Origin: Bacteroidaceae bacterium
Lineage (GTDB): Bacteria > Bacteroidota > Bacteroidia > Bacteroidales > Bacteroidaceae
DNA length: 64,000 nt
Reading direction: 5' to 3'
Assembly: GCA_024401225.1 (NCBI GenBank)
Contig: JAKSLM010000001.1
Span: forward strand, 93,251 to 157,250
Shown here: piece after piece, positions 8,803 through 16,533 of the stretch
Layout of the letters: each line of letters begins with the position of its first letter
Numbering within the stretch: position 1 is the stretch's first letter
Position numbers and translations under genes: made by a program
The notes under the pieces: generated by a model
What the model saw: the letters and a program-made list of their open reading frames with translations, nothing else
Database searches by the model: none
What the model was told of the DNA's origin: nothing

Positions 8803-10317
8803 TCAACGCCTCAGTTCCTCGAATGCCAATGGAAGATAGTCCACCATGCTGCTAGCAGTCACGCCTTCATATCCGAGCACCTCGGCTGCCTTGTCGCCAG
8901 CCAAGCCATGCAGGTACACACCAAGTCGTGTTGCAACATCAGCAGGATAATCCTGCGCCAGGAGCGAGAGGATAATGCCCGTAAGCACATCGCCGCAACC
9001 AGCTGTTGCCATGCCTGGGTTGCCTGTCGTGTTGTAGAACACATCGCCCTTTGGAGTACATACTGCCGAGAACGCACCTTTTATTACTATATAAATCTGC
9101 TGGCGCACACAAAGTTGGCGTGTCACTTCAAGTTCTTCGTACGAGTTGCGAGTAGAACTAATGAGTCCAAACAGTTCCTTCTTGTGAGGAGTAAGAATCG
9201 TGTTGCGAGGCAACTGGTTCACCCATCCGCGATGCGATCCGAATATATTCAAGGCATCGGCATCAAGCACGAGGGCTTGGCGTGACAGACTTATCTGTTC
9301 TATCAGCGTCTGCACGGTAGCAGGTCGTGTGCCTATGCCTGGGCCGATAGCCACAGCATCGTATGGACTGACATCGAATGTATGAGCCCAGCATTGAATA
9401 TCACTATCGACGCTCAACACGGCCTCTGGCACCGCTACCTGCAATGCCATCACGTTATACTCTGGCGTCCTGACCGTCAGTTTCCCAACTCCAGCTCTGA
9501 TACAAGCACGTGCTGAAAGTATCGCTGCACCAGCCATGTGCTGTGTGCCTGCTACGAGGGCAGCATGCCCCATCGAGCCTTTGTGTGCAAACTTCGAACG
9601 GGTCTTGAGCAGCGGAGCCATGTCCTCCTTCTGGGTAATGTAATAAGGCGTTAATGCTTCATCCCCTTCCGGTTCTTTCAGTCCTATATCAAGCACATGC
9701 CATTGACCCACAATTTCCTCATTCTCCGGGAAGAGGAAACTAAGCTTTGGATATTGGAAAGTGAGTGTATAGTCTGCACGGATGATGTGATTCATCACGT
9801 TGAGCGTATTGTCCTCGCACATCAATCCGGATGGAACATCGATCGACACTACTGTGGCACTCGATGCGTTGATGTATTTTACTACCGATGCAAAACCTCC
9901 GTTAAGTGGATTACGCAATCCTGTGCCAAACAAACCGTCGACCACGACATCCGTTTCTGACAGTTCTGGTGGAGTAAACTGTGTCTCTACCACCGTGACA
10001 TGAACTGCCGGGCAAGCGCTTTGCAGTCTTTGAAGGTTTTGTTCGCAACATTTGCTTAGAGTCTTGTCGGCCTTAAACAGGAATGCCTCCACATCATAGC
10101 CTGCCTGCGACAGCATTCGTGCCACAGCCAGCGCATCACCGCCATTGTTTCCCGGACCTGCAAACACCTTTATGCCAGAACTTGGATTCCACTTCCCTAT
10201 TATCCAGTCGGACACAGACCTTGAAGCGCGCTCCATCAGTTCCAGCGGTGTGATTCTGTCCACCTCAATGGTATGGGCATCCACCGCTTTAATTTGATTA
10301 CCTGTAAGTATCTTCAT
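8803..10317 (-). CDS. nnr: Bifunctional NAD(P)H-hydrate epimerase / dehydratase
   Basis: A metabolite-repair enzyme that restores damaged NADHX and NADPHX. The N-terminal half (about 1-215) is the YjeF_N epimerase with GPGNNGGDALAVARML and the IDVPSGL motif. The C-terminal half (about 225-504) is the ADP-dependent dehydratase with GPGIGTRP, LVLDADALN and GNPGMATAGCGDVLTG. Length (504 aa) is normal for the fusion. It has its own promoter at 10388-10418, divergent from hpt. Confidence 0.95.
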   Translation of the reverse strand: MKILTGNQIKAVDAHTIEVDRITPLELMERASRSVSDWIIGKWNPSSGIKVFAGPGNNGGDALAVARMLSQAGYDVEAFLFKADKTLSKCCEQNLQRLQSACPAVHVTVVETQFTPPELSETDVVVDGLFGTGLRNPLNGGFASVVKYINASSATVVSIDVPSGLMCEDNTLNVMNHIIRADYTLTFQYPKLSFLFPENEEIVGQWHVLDIGLKEPEGDEALTPYYITQKEDMAPLLKTRSKFAHKGSMGHAALVAGTQHMAGAAILSARACIRAGVGKLTVRTPEYNVMALQVAVPEAVLSVDSDIQCWAHTFDVSPYDAVAIGPGIGTRPATVQTLIEQISLSRQALVLDADALNIFGSHRGWVNQLPRNTILTPHKKELFGLISSTRNSYEELEVTRQLCVRQQIYIVIKGAFSAVCTPKGDVFYNTTGNPGMATAGCGDVLTGIILSLLAQDYPADVATRLGVYLHGLAGDKAAEVLGYEGVTASSMVDYLPLAFEELRR

Positions 10318-10387
10318 ATTACAAAAGTTGATCAGAAATTTGTACTTTGAAGTAGCTAAAAAAGAAAGAATTCTTGTCTTTAATGTG

Positions 10388-10418
10388 CAAAGATAGTGAT
10401 GTTTTTCATTTTTTTCAA
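10388..10418 (-). promoter_or_regulatory. Promoter of nnr
   Basis: On the minus strand, TTG (10416-10418), a 20-base spacer and TATCTTTG (10388-10395) match the Bacteroidetes -33/-7 pattern, about 70 bases before the nnr start. Confidence 0.65.
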
Positions 10419-10449
10419 GAAAAAAGCCACAAAATCCATATATTTATCA

Positions 10450-10457
10450 TAAATTTG
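10450..10457 (+). promoter_or_regulatory. -7 box of the hpt-adk-obgE operon
   Basis: TAAATTTG, 19 bases upstream of the hpt ATG, divergent from the nnr promoter. No good -33 element was seen. Confidence 0.5.
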
Positions 10458-10476
10458 TCTCAAATTTGCATTTAAA

Positions 10477-11010
10477 ATGATAAAAGTAAAAGATTTGGAG
10501 TTTGAAATCTCCATAACAAGCGAAGACATAGAACATCGAATCGAATCGTTGGCAGAGCGTATCAATTTCGACTACGAAGGCAAATGTCCTATCATTATAG
10601 CCATACTCAACGGCTCATTCATATTTGCCGCCGACATCACACGACATTTCAACTTCGACCACGAGATTCACTTCGCAAAATACTCATCATACCAGGGTAC
10701 CCAATCCACCGGCAACGTGAAAAGCCTGCTCGGAATGCCTGCAGACATCACAGACCGCGACATCATCATCATTGAGGACATCGTCGACTCCGGAGTGACC
10801 ATGTCAGCCATCCTCTCCGAACTTGAATCCAAGGGACCTCGCTCAGTCGAGATTTGCACCTTGCTCATGAAGCCAGAGAACCTTAAGGTCGACATCAATG
10901 TCAAGTACTGCGCCTTCGAGATTCCAAACCTTTTCGTCGTTGGTTACGGACTCGACTACGACGGACTGGGCCGCAACTACCCTGACATTTATACAGTGTG
11001 TGACAACTAA
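10477..11010 (+). CDS. hpt: Hypoxanthine phosphoribosyltransferase
   Basis: A purine-salvage enzyme making IMP or GMP from hypoxanthine or guanine and PRPP. The PRPP-binding loop IIIIEDIVDSGVTMS lies near residues 96-110. The flexible-loop region KYSSYQGTQSTG and the C-terminal VGYGLDYDG purine-binding motif are present. Length is 177 aa. It is the first gene of an operon with adk (46-base gap) and obgE. Confidence 0.95.
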   Translation: MIKVKDLEFEISITSEDIEHRIESLAERINFDYEGKCPIIIAILNGSFIFAADITRHFNFDHEIHFAKYSSYQGTQSTGNVKSLLGMPADITDRDIIIIEDIVDSGVTMSAILSELESKGPRSVEICTLLMKPENLKVDINVKYCAFEIPNLFVVGYGLDYDGLGRNYPDIYTVCDN

Positions 11011-11056
11011 ACAATAAGTATAGACATAAACTAATTACTACACAAAACAAAAGAAA

Positions 11057-11629
11057 ATGAAGAATATCATCATCTTCGGTGCTCCTGGCTCAGGCAAGGG
11101 CACTTACAGCGACGAAATCGTTGCAAAGTACAACATGGGTCACATCTCTACTGGCGATGTGCTCCGCGGCGAAATCAAGAACGGCACAGAACTCGGTAAG
11201 ATTGCTAAGGGATACATTGACAATGGCCAGCTCATCCCAGACGAGCTCATGATCGACATCCTCGCAAAAACATACGACTCACTTCCAAAGGGACAGGGCG
11301 TCATCTTCGACGGTTTCCCACGCACCATCGCACAGGCAGAGGCACTCAAGAAGATGCTCTCAGAGCGCGGTGACGACATGGGTATGATGATTGAGCTCGT
11401 AGTAGACGAAGAAACTCTTCTCGCACGCCTCCTCAACCGTGCCATCGAACAGGGCCGTGCTGACGACAACGAGGTTACAATCAAGAAGCGCTTCGAGGTT
11501 TACCACAACCAGACTGCCCCACTCGCTGATTGGTTTGAGAAGGAAGGCATCCGCAACACATTCACATGGAATGGAACAAAGGAAGCCATGCTCGCCGACA
11601 TCTACGCATGCATTGACAAGAACAACTAA
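11057..11629 (+). CDS. adk: Adenylate kinase
   Basis: Interconverts AMP, ADP and ATP. The P-loop is GAPGSGKGT (residues 7-15), followed by Tyr-Ser where most family members have Gln-Ser. The AMP-binding ISTGDVLR and FDGFPRTIAQAE motifs follow. At 190 aa it is the short form without the zinc-type LID. It sits between hpt and obgE, so nucleotide salvage and ribosome assembly are co-transcribed. Confidence 0.96.
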   Translation: MKNIIIFGAPGSGKGTYSDEIVAKYNMGHISTGDVLRGEIKNGTELGKIAKGYIDNGQLIPDELMIDILAKTYDSLPKGQGVIFDGFPRTIAQAEALKKMLSERGDDMGMMIELVVDEETLLARLLNRAIEQGRADDNEVTIKKRFEVYHNQTAPLADWFEKEGIRNTFTWNGTKEAMLADIYACIDKNN

Positions 11630-11679
11630 TATAAATAAGGTAAAAGATTAGAGGTTAGAGACTTCTTTGGAGGAATTTG

Positions 11680-12867
11680 ATGGAATCCAACTTTATTGAC
11701 TACGTAAAAATCTACTGTCGCTCAGGACGAGGCGGACGAGGTTCCGCCCACCTTCACCGTGCAAAATACCAGCCAAAGGGCGGACCTGATGGAGGAAACG
11801 GCGGACGCGGAGGCCATGTCATACTGCGAGGCAACCGCAACTACTGGACTCTCCTTCACCTTCGCTACGACCGTCATATACGTGCCGGCCACGGAGGCAA
11901 TGGCTCAAAATGCAAGAGCACGGGACGAAAAGGCGAGGACCGCTACATCGACGTACCATGCGGCACAGTAGTCTACAATGCCGATACTGGAGCCTACATA
12001 TGCGACGTTACCGACCACGGGCAGGAAGTAATCCTCCTTCATGGAGGACGAGGCGGACTGGGCAACTTCAACTTTGCCACACCTACCAATCAGGCACCTC
12101 GCTATGCACAGCCAGGCGAACCAATGCAGGAATTGGCAGTCATCCTCGAACTCAAGCTGCTTGCTGATGTCGGACTCGTTGGATTCCCAAATGCAGGCAA
12201 GAGCACGCTCGTCAACGCCATGTCGTCTGCAAAACCAAAGATAGGCAACTATCCATTCACCACACTCGAACCGTCACTTGGCATCGTGCCATACCGCGAT
12301 GGCCGTTCATTCGTCATTGCCGACATTCCGGGCATCATAGAGGGAGCCAGCGAAGGTCGTGGACTCGGACTCCGCTTCCTGCGTCACATTGAGCGCAACT
12401 CACTGCTCCTCTTCATGGTTCCAGCCGATACTGACGACATCCGCAAGGAATACGAGATACTGCTCAACGAGCTCCGCCAGTTCAATCCTGAACTGCTCGA
12501 CAAGGGACGCATCCTCGCCATTACGAAGTGCGACCTCCTCGGCATGGACGACGAACTCATCGACATGCTCAAGGAGAATCTACCTACCGACCTTCCGGTG
12601 GTCTTCATTAGTGCAGTAGCCCAGCAAGGACTGCAGCAACTTAAGGACCTCCTCTGGCAGGAGATGAACAGCGAGAGCAACAAGATTGCCAGCATCAATA
12701 CCATCGACACCGTGGTACACCGCGACAAGGACTTCTCCCACCTTAGCGAATACATCGACGACGATGATGAAGGATGGGGCGATGACTACCCTGCCGACGA
12801 TGACGACATCGAGTACATCGACGAGGAAGATTTCGAAGACCTCGAGGACTTCGAGTACGAAGACTAA
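11680..12867 (+). CDS. obgE: GTPase ObgE/CgtA
   Basis: A ribosome-assembly and stress GTPase of 395 aa. The glycine-rich Obg domain (about 1-157) precedes a G domain with [23 protein letters not shown] and the G5 motif SAVA. The tail from about residue 355 is almost entirely Asp and Glu. The ATG at 11680 is chosen over the adjoining TTG at 11677; a purine-rich GGAGGA lies just upstream. The acidic tail is longer than in E. coli ObgE. Confidence 0.95.
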   Translation: MESNFIDYVKIYCRSGRGGRGSAHLHRAKYQPKGGPDGGNGGRGGHVILRGNRNYWTLLHLRYDRHIRAGHGGNGSKCKSTGRKGEDRYIDVPCGTVVYNADTGAYICDVTDHGQEVILLHGGRGGLGNFNFATPTNQAPRYAQPGEPMQELAVILELKLLADVGLVGFPNAGKSTLVNAMSSAKPKIGNYPFTTLEPSLGIVPYRDGRSFVIADIPGIIEGASEGRGLGLRFLRHIERNSLLLFMVPADTDDIRKEYEILLNELRQFNPELLDKGRILAITKCDLLGMDDELIDMLKENLPTDLPVVFISAVAQQGLQQLKDLLWQEMNSESNKIASINTIDTVVHRDKDFSHLSEYIDDDDEGWGDDYPADDDDIEYIDEEDFEDLEDFEYED

Positions 12868-12898
12868 TCCCCCACCTTATTATATATTTAGAGAAACA

Positions 12899-12945
12899 GG
12901 TTCCCAACTATCACATTCGACAGTTGGGAATCTTTGTTTTTTTCT
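12899..12945 (+). terminator. Terminator of hpt-adk-obgE
   Basis: TTCCCAACT (12901-12909) and AGTTGGGAA (12922-12930) form a perfect 9-bp stem with a 12-base loop, followed by TCTTTGTTTTTTTC. Confidence 0.9.
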
Positions 12946-12970
12946 TCCTAGTTCTTCACTTGATAACATA

Positions 12971-13045
12971 ATGGATGAACAGCGCATGTACACCATGTCA
13001 CACTCTCAAGCAATAAAACATAGTGGATGTACAACGCATCTTCAC
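12971..13045. repeat. Degenerate direct repeat beside 22-bp array C
   Basis: ATGGATGAACAGCGCATGTA near 12971 and GTGGATGTACAACGCATCTT near 13023 are imperfect copies 52 bases apart. A third similar word, ATGGACGTTCAGCGTACTGA, lies near 63458 beside array D. Confidence 0.4.
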
Positions 13046-13069
13046 CCATCGTTACAATAATAGCGAAAC

Positions 13070-13130
13070 AAGATATACTATGTTATTTCGTAGGATAGTA
13101 TATCTTCCGAGATAATATAGTATATCTTAT
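13070..13130. repeat. 22-base-period array, family 2, locus C
   Basis: ATAGTATATCTT starts at 13095 and again at 13117, exactly 22 bases apart, and an inverted copy AAGATATACTAT lies at 13070-13081. The inverted copy and the first direct copy can form a 12-bp stem with a 13-base loop. The array lies between the convergent obgE and yitT-like genes. The same word recurs in 22-base steps at 63304-63356. Confidence 0.7.
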
Positions 13131-13149
13131 CGTTAAAGTGTTATAAGAG

Positions 13150-14364
13150 TTATCCTTTCTTCGTGAGGTGCGCTTTGACTTGTTCTATATCAGCGAATCG
13201 ATGGATGAAGCATTCGTCTTCGGAACCGGTGGAGACGATGTAGGAGAGGTGTCCCTGGGTATCGTGTTCGGTGACGAGGGTATCGAAGCCATAGTAGTTC
13301 TTGACATAGGCGGCTTTATCCTCGGCGGTGCCGGTGAGGATGTTGTCGTTCAATGGGCGATCAGTATCGATGCCTACTGCCTTGAGCGAGCGTACCTCGA
13401 AGGCTGGACCAATGAGCTGCTGCATGGAGAGTATGGCATCGGCATCGTCGGTGGCGAGTACCACTACCTGACGGCGTGGGACACGACGTGCATCCCTTAC
13501 TTTCATCACGTCGAAGCCTTCACCCCATACTCCTGTGACATTGCCCATGGTGACAAAGGCATAAGGATCGATGTTCTTGATCATGCGGAACATGCCTGCC
13601 TGTTCTCGTCTGCGGACCACACTGATGACAACCTTGCGATCGGACTTGGTAAAGTAGCCCATACCGTCGAGGATGGTGACTCCCCTACCCGTGCTGATGA
13701 TGGCATCGGCAATGGCTATAGGATTGCGCGAATAGATTTTGAATTCGACCGACTGGCGATAGCTGCGGATGAAGTAGTCGAGCGCCATGCTGGCAATGAT
13801 GAGGTAGACGTAACCGAAGATGACGAGCTGTACGTTGCGGAAGACGATGTAGCTGCAACTGATGATGACGAAGTCGAAGAGCATCATGACTGTGCCCAGC
13901 GACACGTTTCTATACTTGTTGATAACTGCAGCAATGATGTCAGTTCCTCCTGTTGATCCGCCTGCCATGAAGCAGATAGCAAGACCTACGCCCTCGGCTA
14001 TGGCGCCAATAACGGTTGCCATGAATAGTTCGTCGCCTACGAGCATAGGGCTGCCCAAGTACTCATGCAGACGCTGCAACAACCACAGCACCAATGTGAT
14101 GACATTGGTGGCATAGATGGTCTTTGCAAGGAATTTCCATCCCAACGTTTTCAATGCCATAAGAAGCAAAGCGGCATTGATGATGAAATAGGAGTACTGA
14201 ACCTCGAAGCCTGTGGCATAGTAGATCAGCGAACCGATACCTGTGACACCGCCTGAGGTCAGCTTGTAGGGAAGGAAGAAGAAGGTAACGGCAGCAGCAT
14301 AAATGGTTACGCCGACTGTGATCGACAAGTAATCCAGAATCTCTGAACGTAGTCTTCCTGTCAT
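13150..14364 (-). CDS. YitT/DUF2179 membrane protein with degenerate HAM1-like C-terminus
   Basis: A 404-aa protein. Residues 12-200 hold the YitT membrane domain with about five helices and the signature GGSTGGTDIIA. Residues 205-290 are the cytoplasmic DUF2179 domain. From residue 298 it continues for 107 residues that align by eye to the N-terminal half of HAM1/RdgB dITP/XTP pyrophosphatases: VVLATDD, FEVRSLKAVGID, NILTGTAEDKAAYVKNYYG. The catalytic residues are lost: TNN-x-x-K reads TDDADA, and the ADD-x-GLEV region reads VTEHDT. The extension may be a regulatory nucleotide-binding remnant. Function unknown. Confidence 0.85.
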   Translation of the reverse strand: MTGRLRSEILDYLSITVGVTIYAAAVTFFFLPYKLTSGGVTGIGSLIYYATGFEVQYSYFIINAALLLMALKTLGWKFLAKTIYATNVITLVLWLLQRLHEYLGSPMLVGDELFMATVIGAIAEGVGLAICFMAGGSTGGTDIIAAVINKYRNVSLGTVMMLFDFVIISCSYIVFRNVQLVIFGYVYLIIASMALDYFIRSYRQSVEFKIYSRNPIAIADAIISTGRGVTILDGMGYFTKSDRKVVISVVRRREQAGMFRMIKNIDPYAFVTMGNVTGVWGEGFDVMKVRDARRVPRRQVVVLATDDADAILSMQQLIGPAFEVRSLKAVGIDTDRPLNDNILTGTAEDKAAYVKNYYGFDTLVTEHDTQGHLSYIVSTGSEDECFIHRFADIEQVKAHLTKKG

Positions 14365-14376
14365 AAAACGAAGTGC

Positions 14377-15441
14377 TTACTCTGCTGAGAATTCCTTGAT
14401 GCGTTGCTCTTCCTCAAGCTTGCAGATGAGGAGGGTGTTGTCCTTCTCTGCTACAATGTAGCCGTCGAGTCCCTGGATGACAACCTTCTTCTCCTGTGTA
14501 GTGTGAACCACACAGTTCTTGCTCTCGTAGAAGTTGATGTTAGAACCTATGGCGTTGTTGGAATGTTCATCATGGATGGCAAGAGTGTGGAGGGAACCCC
14601 ATGTACCAACATCGCTCCAACCGAAGCTTGCTGGGAACACGAAGATCTCGTCAGCCTTCTCCATCACAGCATAGTCGATGGAGATGTTAGGGCACTTAGG
14701 GAACTGCTCGTTGATGGTCTGCTGTTCCTTATCGGTGCCATAGATTGGGAGAAGAGGTTCGAAAATGTCATTGATCTCTGGCTGATAGACACGGAGAGCA
14801 TTGACTATGGTGTTAACGTTCCACACGAAGATACCTGAGTTCCAATAGAATTCGGAACTGGTGATGTATTCCTTCGCAGTCTTGAGGTCAGGCTTCTCAC
14901 GGAAGCTGTCGACACGGTAGATTTCGCTGTTGCGGAGCGAAGGTTCGTTGAGGTCGGCGCGGATATATCCGTAGCCTGTCTCAGGGCGTGTAGGACGCAT
15001 ACCAAGGGTAACGATGGCATCAGTCTCGGATGTGAACTGGAGAGCGCTGCCTATGACGCGCTGAAACTCTATGACATCGGTAACGAGGTGGTCGCTTGGA
15101 GTGATCACGAGGTTTGCCTTAGGGTTGCGCGACTTGATACGCCAAGACACATAGGCAATGCAAGGAGCAGTGTTGCGTCGGCATGGTTCAAGGAGGATGT
15201 TGCTCTGTGGGATCTCCGGCAACTGTTCCTTAACGATGTCGGCATACTTTTCGCTGGTAACCACCCATACGTTATCAGGATCGACCAATCCCTTGAAGCG
15301 GTCGAAGGTCATCTGAATGAAGGTACGTCCTGTACCGAATACGTCAATAAACTGCTTAGGGCACTCAGGAGTACTCATTGGCCAGAAACGGCTTCCTACT
15401 CCACCCGCCATGATGACGAGATTATTGTCTGCTTTGCTCAT
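14377..15441 (-). CDS. manC: Mannose-1-phosphate guanylyltransferase
   Basis: Makes GDP-mannose from mannose-1-phosphate and GTP for glycan synthesis. The nucleotidyltransferase signature AGGVGSRFWPMS and the PKQF lysine lie near the N-terminus. VITPSDH (metal and nucleotide contact), ETGYGYI and the FWNSGIFVW region follow. At 354 aa it has the transferase domain only, with no phosphomannose isomerase half. The ATG at 15441 is chosen because an in-frame ATG at 15483 would overlap the -7 box at 15481-15488. Confidence 0.93.
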   Translation of the reverse strand: MSKADNNLVIMAGGVGSRFWPMSTPECPKQFIDVFGTGRTFIQMTFDRFKGLVDPDNVWVVTSEKYADIVKEQLPEIPQSNILLEPCRRNTAPCIAYVSWRIKSRNPKANLVITPSDHLVTDVIEFQRVIGSALQFTSETDAIVTLGMRPTRPETGYGYIRADLNEPSLRNSEIYRVDSFREKPDLKTAKEYITSSEFYWNSGIFVWNVNTIVNALRVYQPEINDIFEPLLPIYGTDKEQQTINEQFPKCPNISIDYAVMEKADEIFVFPASFGWSDVGTWGSLHTLAIHDEHSNNAIGSNINFYESKNCVVHTTQEKKVVIQGLDGYIVAEKDNTLLICKLEEEQRIKEFSAE

Positions 15442-15480
15442 AGAATAAAAAATAAAACTAATCGTTACCTTAATATTCGG

Positions 15481-15488
15481 CAAATATA
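15481..15488 (-). promoter_or_regulatory. -7 box of manC
   Basis: Minus-strand TATATTTG, 40 bases upstream of the chosen ATG. It rules out the longer reading frame. Confidence 0.6.
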
Positions 15489-15563
15489 ACTACTTTTTGC
15501 ATTTATTTGTATGAAGATAAGCAACTTTTTTTTGTTTTTGAATGAAATTTCGGTATTATTCCT

Positions 15564-15571
15564 TATTTTTG
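15564..15571 (+). promoter_or_regulatory. -7 box of the BadF-type kinase gene
   Basis: TATTTTTG, 32 bases upstream of the ATG at 15603. TTTG words lie upstream but at a longer-than-usual spacing. Confidence 0.45.
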
Positions 15572-15602
15572 TAATAAAAATGAATGTAGAGAACTAATAA
15601 TC

Positions 15603-16439
15603 ATGATACTCATAGCAGATAGCGGATCGACAAAGACCGACTGGGCCTTGAAGGACAGAAAGCAAGGACTGGTAGGCAGATACTCAACCCAAGGCATAAA
15701 CCCATACCAACTGACACAGGAAGCAATCATGGATATCCTAAGGGACGAGCTTGCCCCTGCCCTTCCAGAAGGAGTGGCTATAGAGGAGGTGTGGTTCTAT
15801 GGAGCTGGATGCACAAAGGAGAAGGCACCGATGGTGGCCGAAGCAATAGGTCTGACCGTGGCTCCCGATGCAGCGATAAGCGTGGAAAGCGACATGCTCG
15901 GTGCTGCAAGGGCTCTGTGTGGCAAAGAGCGTGGCATAGTGTGCATCCTGGGCACGGGAAGCAACTCATGCCTATACGACGGCGAGAAGATGGTGGCAAA
16001 TGTATCGCCTCTTGGATTCATTCTCGGTGATGAGGGTTCGGGTGCCTACATAGGCAAGCGACTGGTAGGCGATGTATTGAAGCATCAATTGTCGGAAGAG
16101 ATGTGCCGCAGCTTCCACGAGGAGACTGGCGAAACGGCAGCATCCATCATTCAGAAGACTTATCGCGAACCAATGCCTAACCGCTTCTTGGCTGGTCTGT
16201 CACGTTTCTGTGCCAATCATAAGGAAGATGAGGGCATCCAGGAATTGCTGAAGGATTGCTTCCGTCAGTTTTTCGTACGCAACATTCGCGCTTACGGCGA
16301 GGGCGAGGTAGTGAATTTCGTGGGTAGCATAGCTCACTATTACCATGATGAGATTGCATCTGTAGCAGCGTCATTAGGCTACAAGATGGGGAAGGTGCTA
16401 CGCGCCCCTATCGATGGTCTCGTGGAGTACCATGTTTGA
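15603..16439 (+). CDS. BadF/BcrA-type ATPase, probable N-acetylglucosamine kinase
   Basis: A 278-aa protein of the ASKHA fold. Phosphate 1 motif is ADSGSTKTDW at residues 4-13. Phosphate 2 is CILGTGSNSCLYDG, followed by GFILGDEGSGAYIGKRLV. The C-terminal VNFVGSIAHYY is the adenosine motif. This pattern matches the GlcNAc-kinase-like branch rather than the benzoyl-CoA reductase activases, which carry a cluster-binding cysteine not seen here. It probably phosphorylates an amino sugar. It is a single-gene unit with its own promoter and a shared terminator. Confidence 0.82.
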   Translation: MILIADSGSTKTDWALKDRKQGLVGRYSTQGINPYQLTQEAIMDILRDELAPALPEGVAIEEVWFYGAGCTKEKAPMVAEAIGLTVAPDAAISVESDMLGAARALCGKERGIVCILGTGSNSCLYDGEKMVANVSPLGFILGDEGSGAYIGKRLVGDVLKHQLSEEMCRSFHEETGETAASIIQKTYREPMPNRFLAGLSRFCANHKEDEGIQELLKDCFRQFFVRNIRAYGEGEVVNFVGSIAHYYHDEIASVAASLGYKMGKVLRAPIDGLVEYHV

Positions 16440-16473
16440 TAGATGTGGAAGCATGAACTTTACAAATTAATAC

Positions 16474-16520
16474 TAAAAAAAGAAGGACCTCACGGTGATG
16501 TGAGATCCTTCTTTCTTATA
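16474..16520. terminator. Bidirectional terminator between the BadF-type and GH57 genes
   Basis: AGAAGGACCTCAC (16481-16493) pairs with GTGAGATCCTTCT (16500-16512), with one C/A mismatch on the plus strand that is a G-U pair on the minus strand. A run of A on the left and T-rich bases on the right allow use in both directions. Confidence 0.85.
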
Positions 16521-16533
16521 TAGAGCCTTACTA

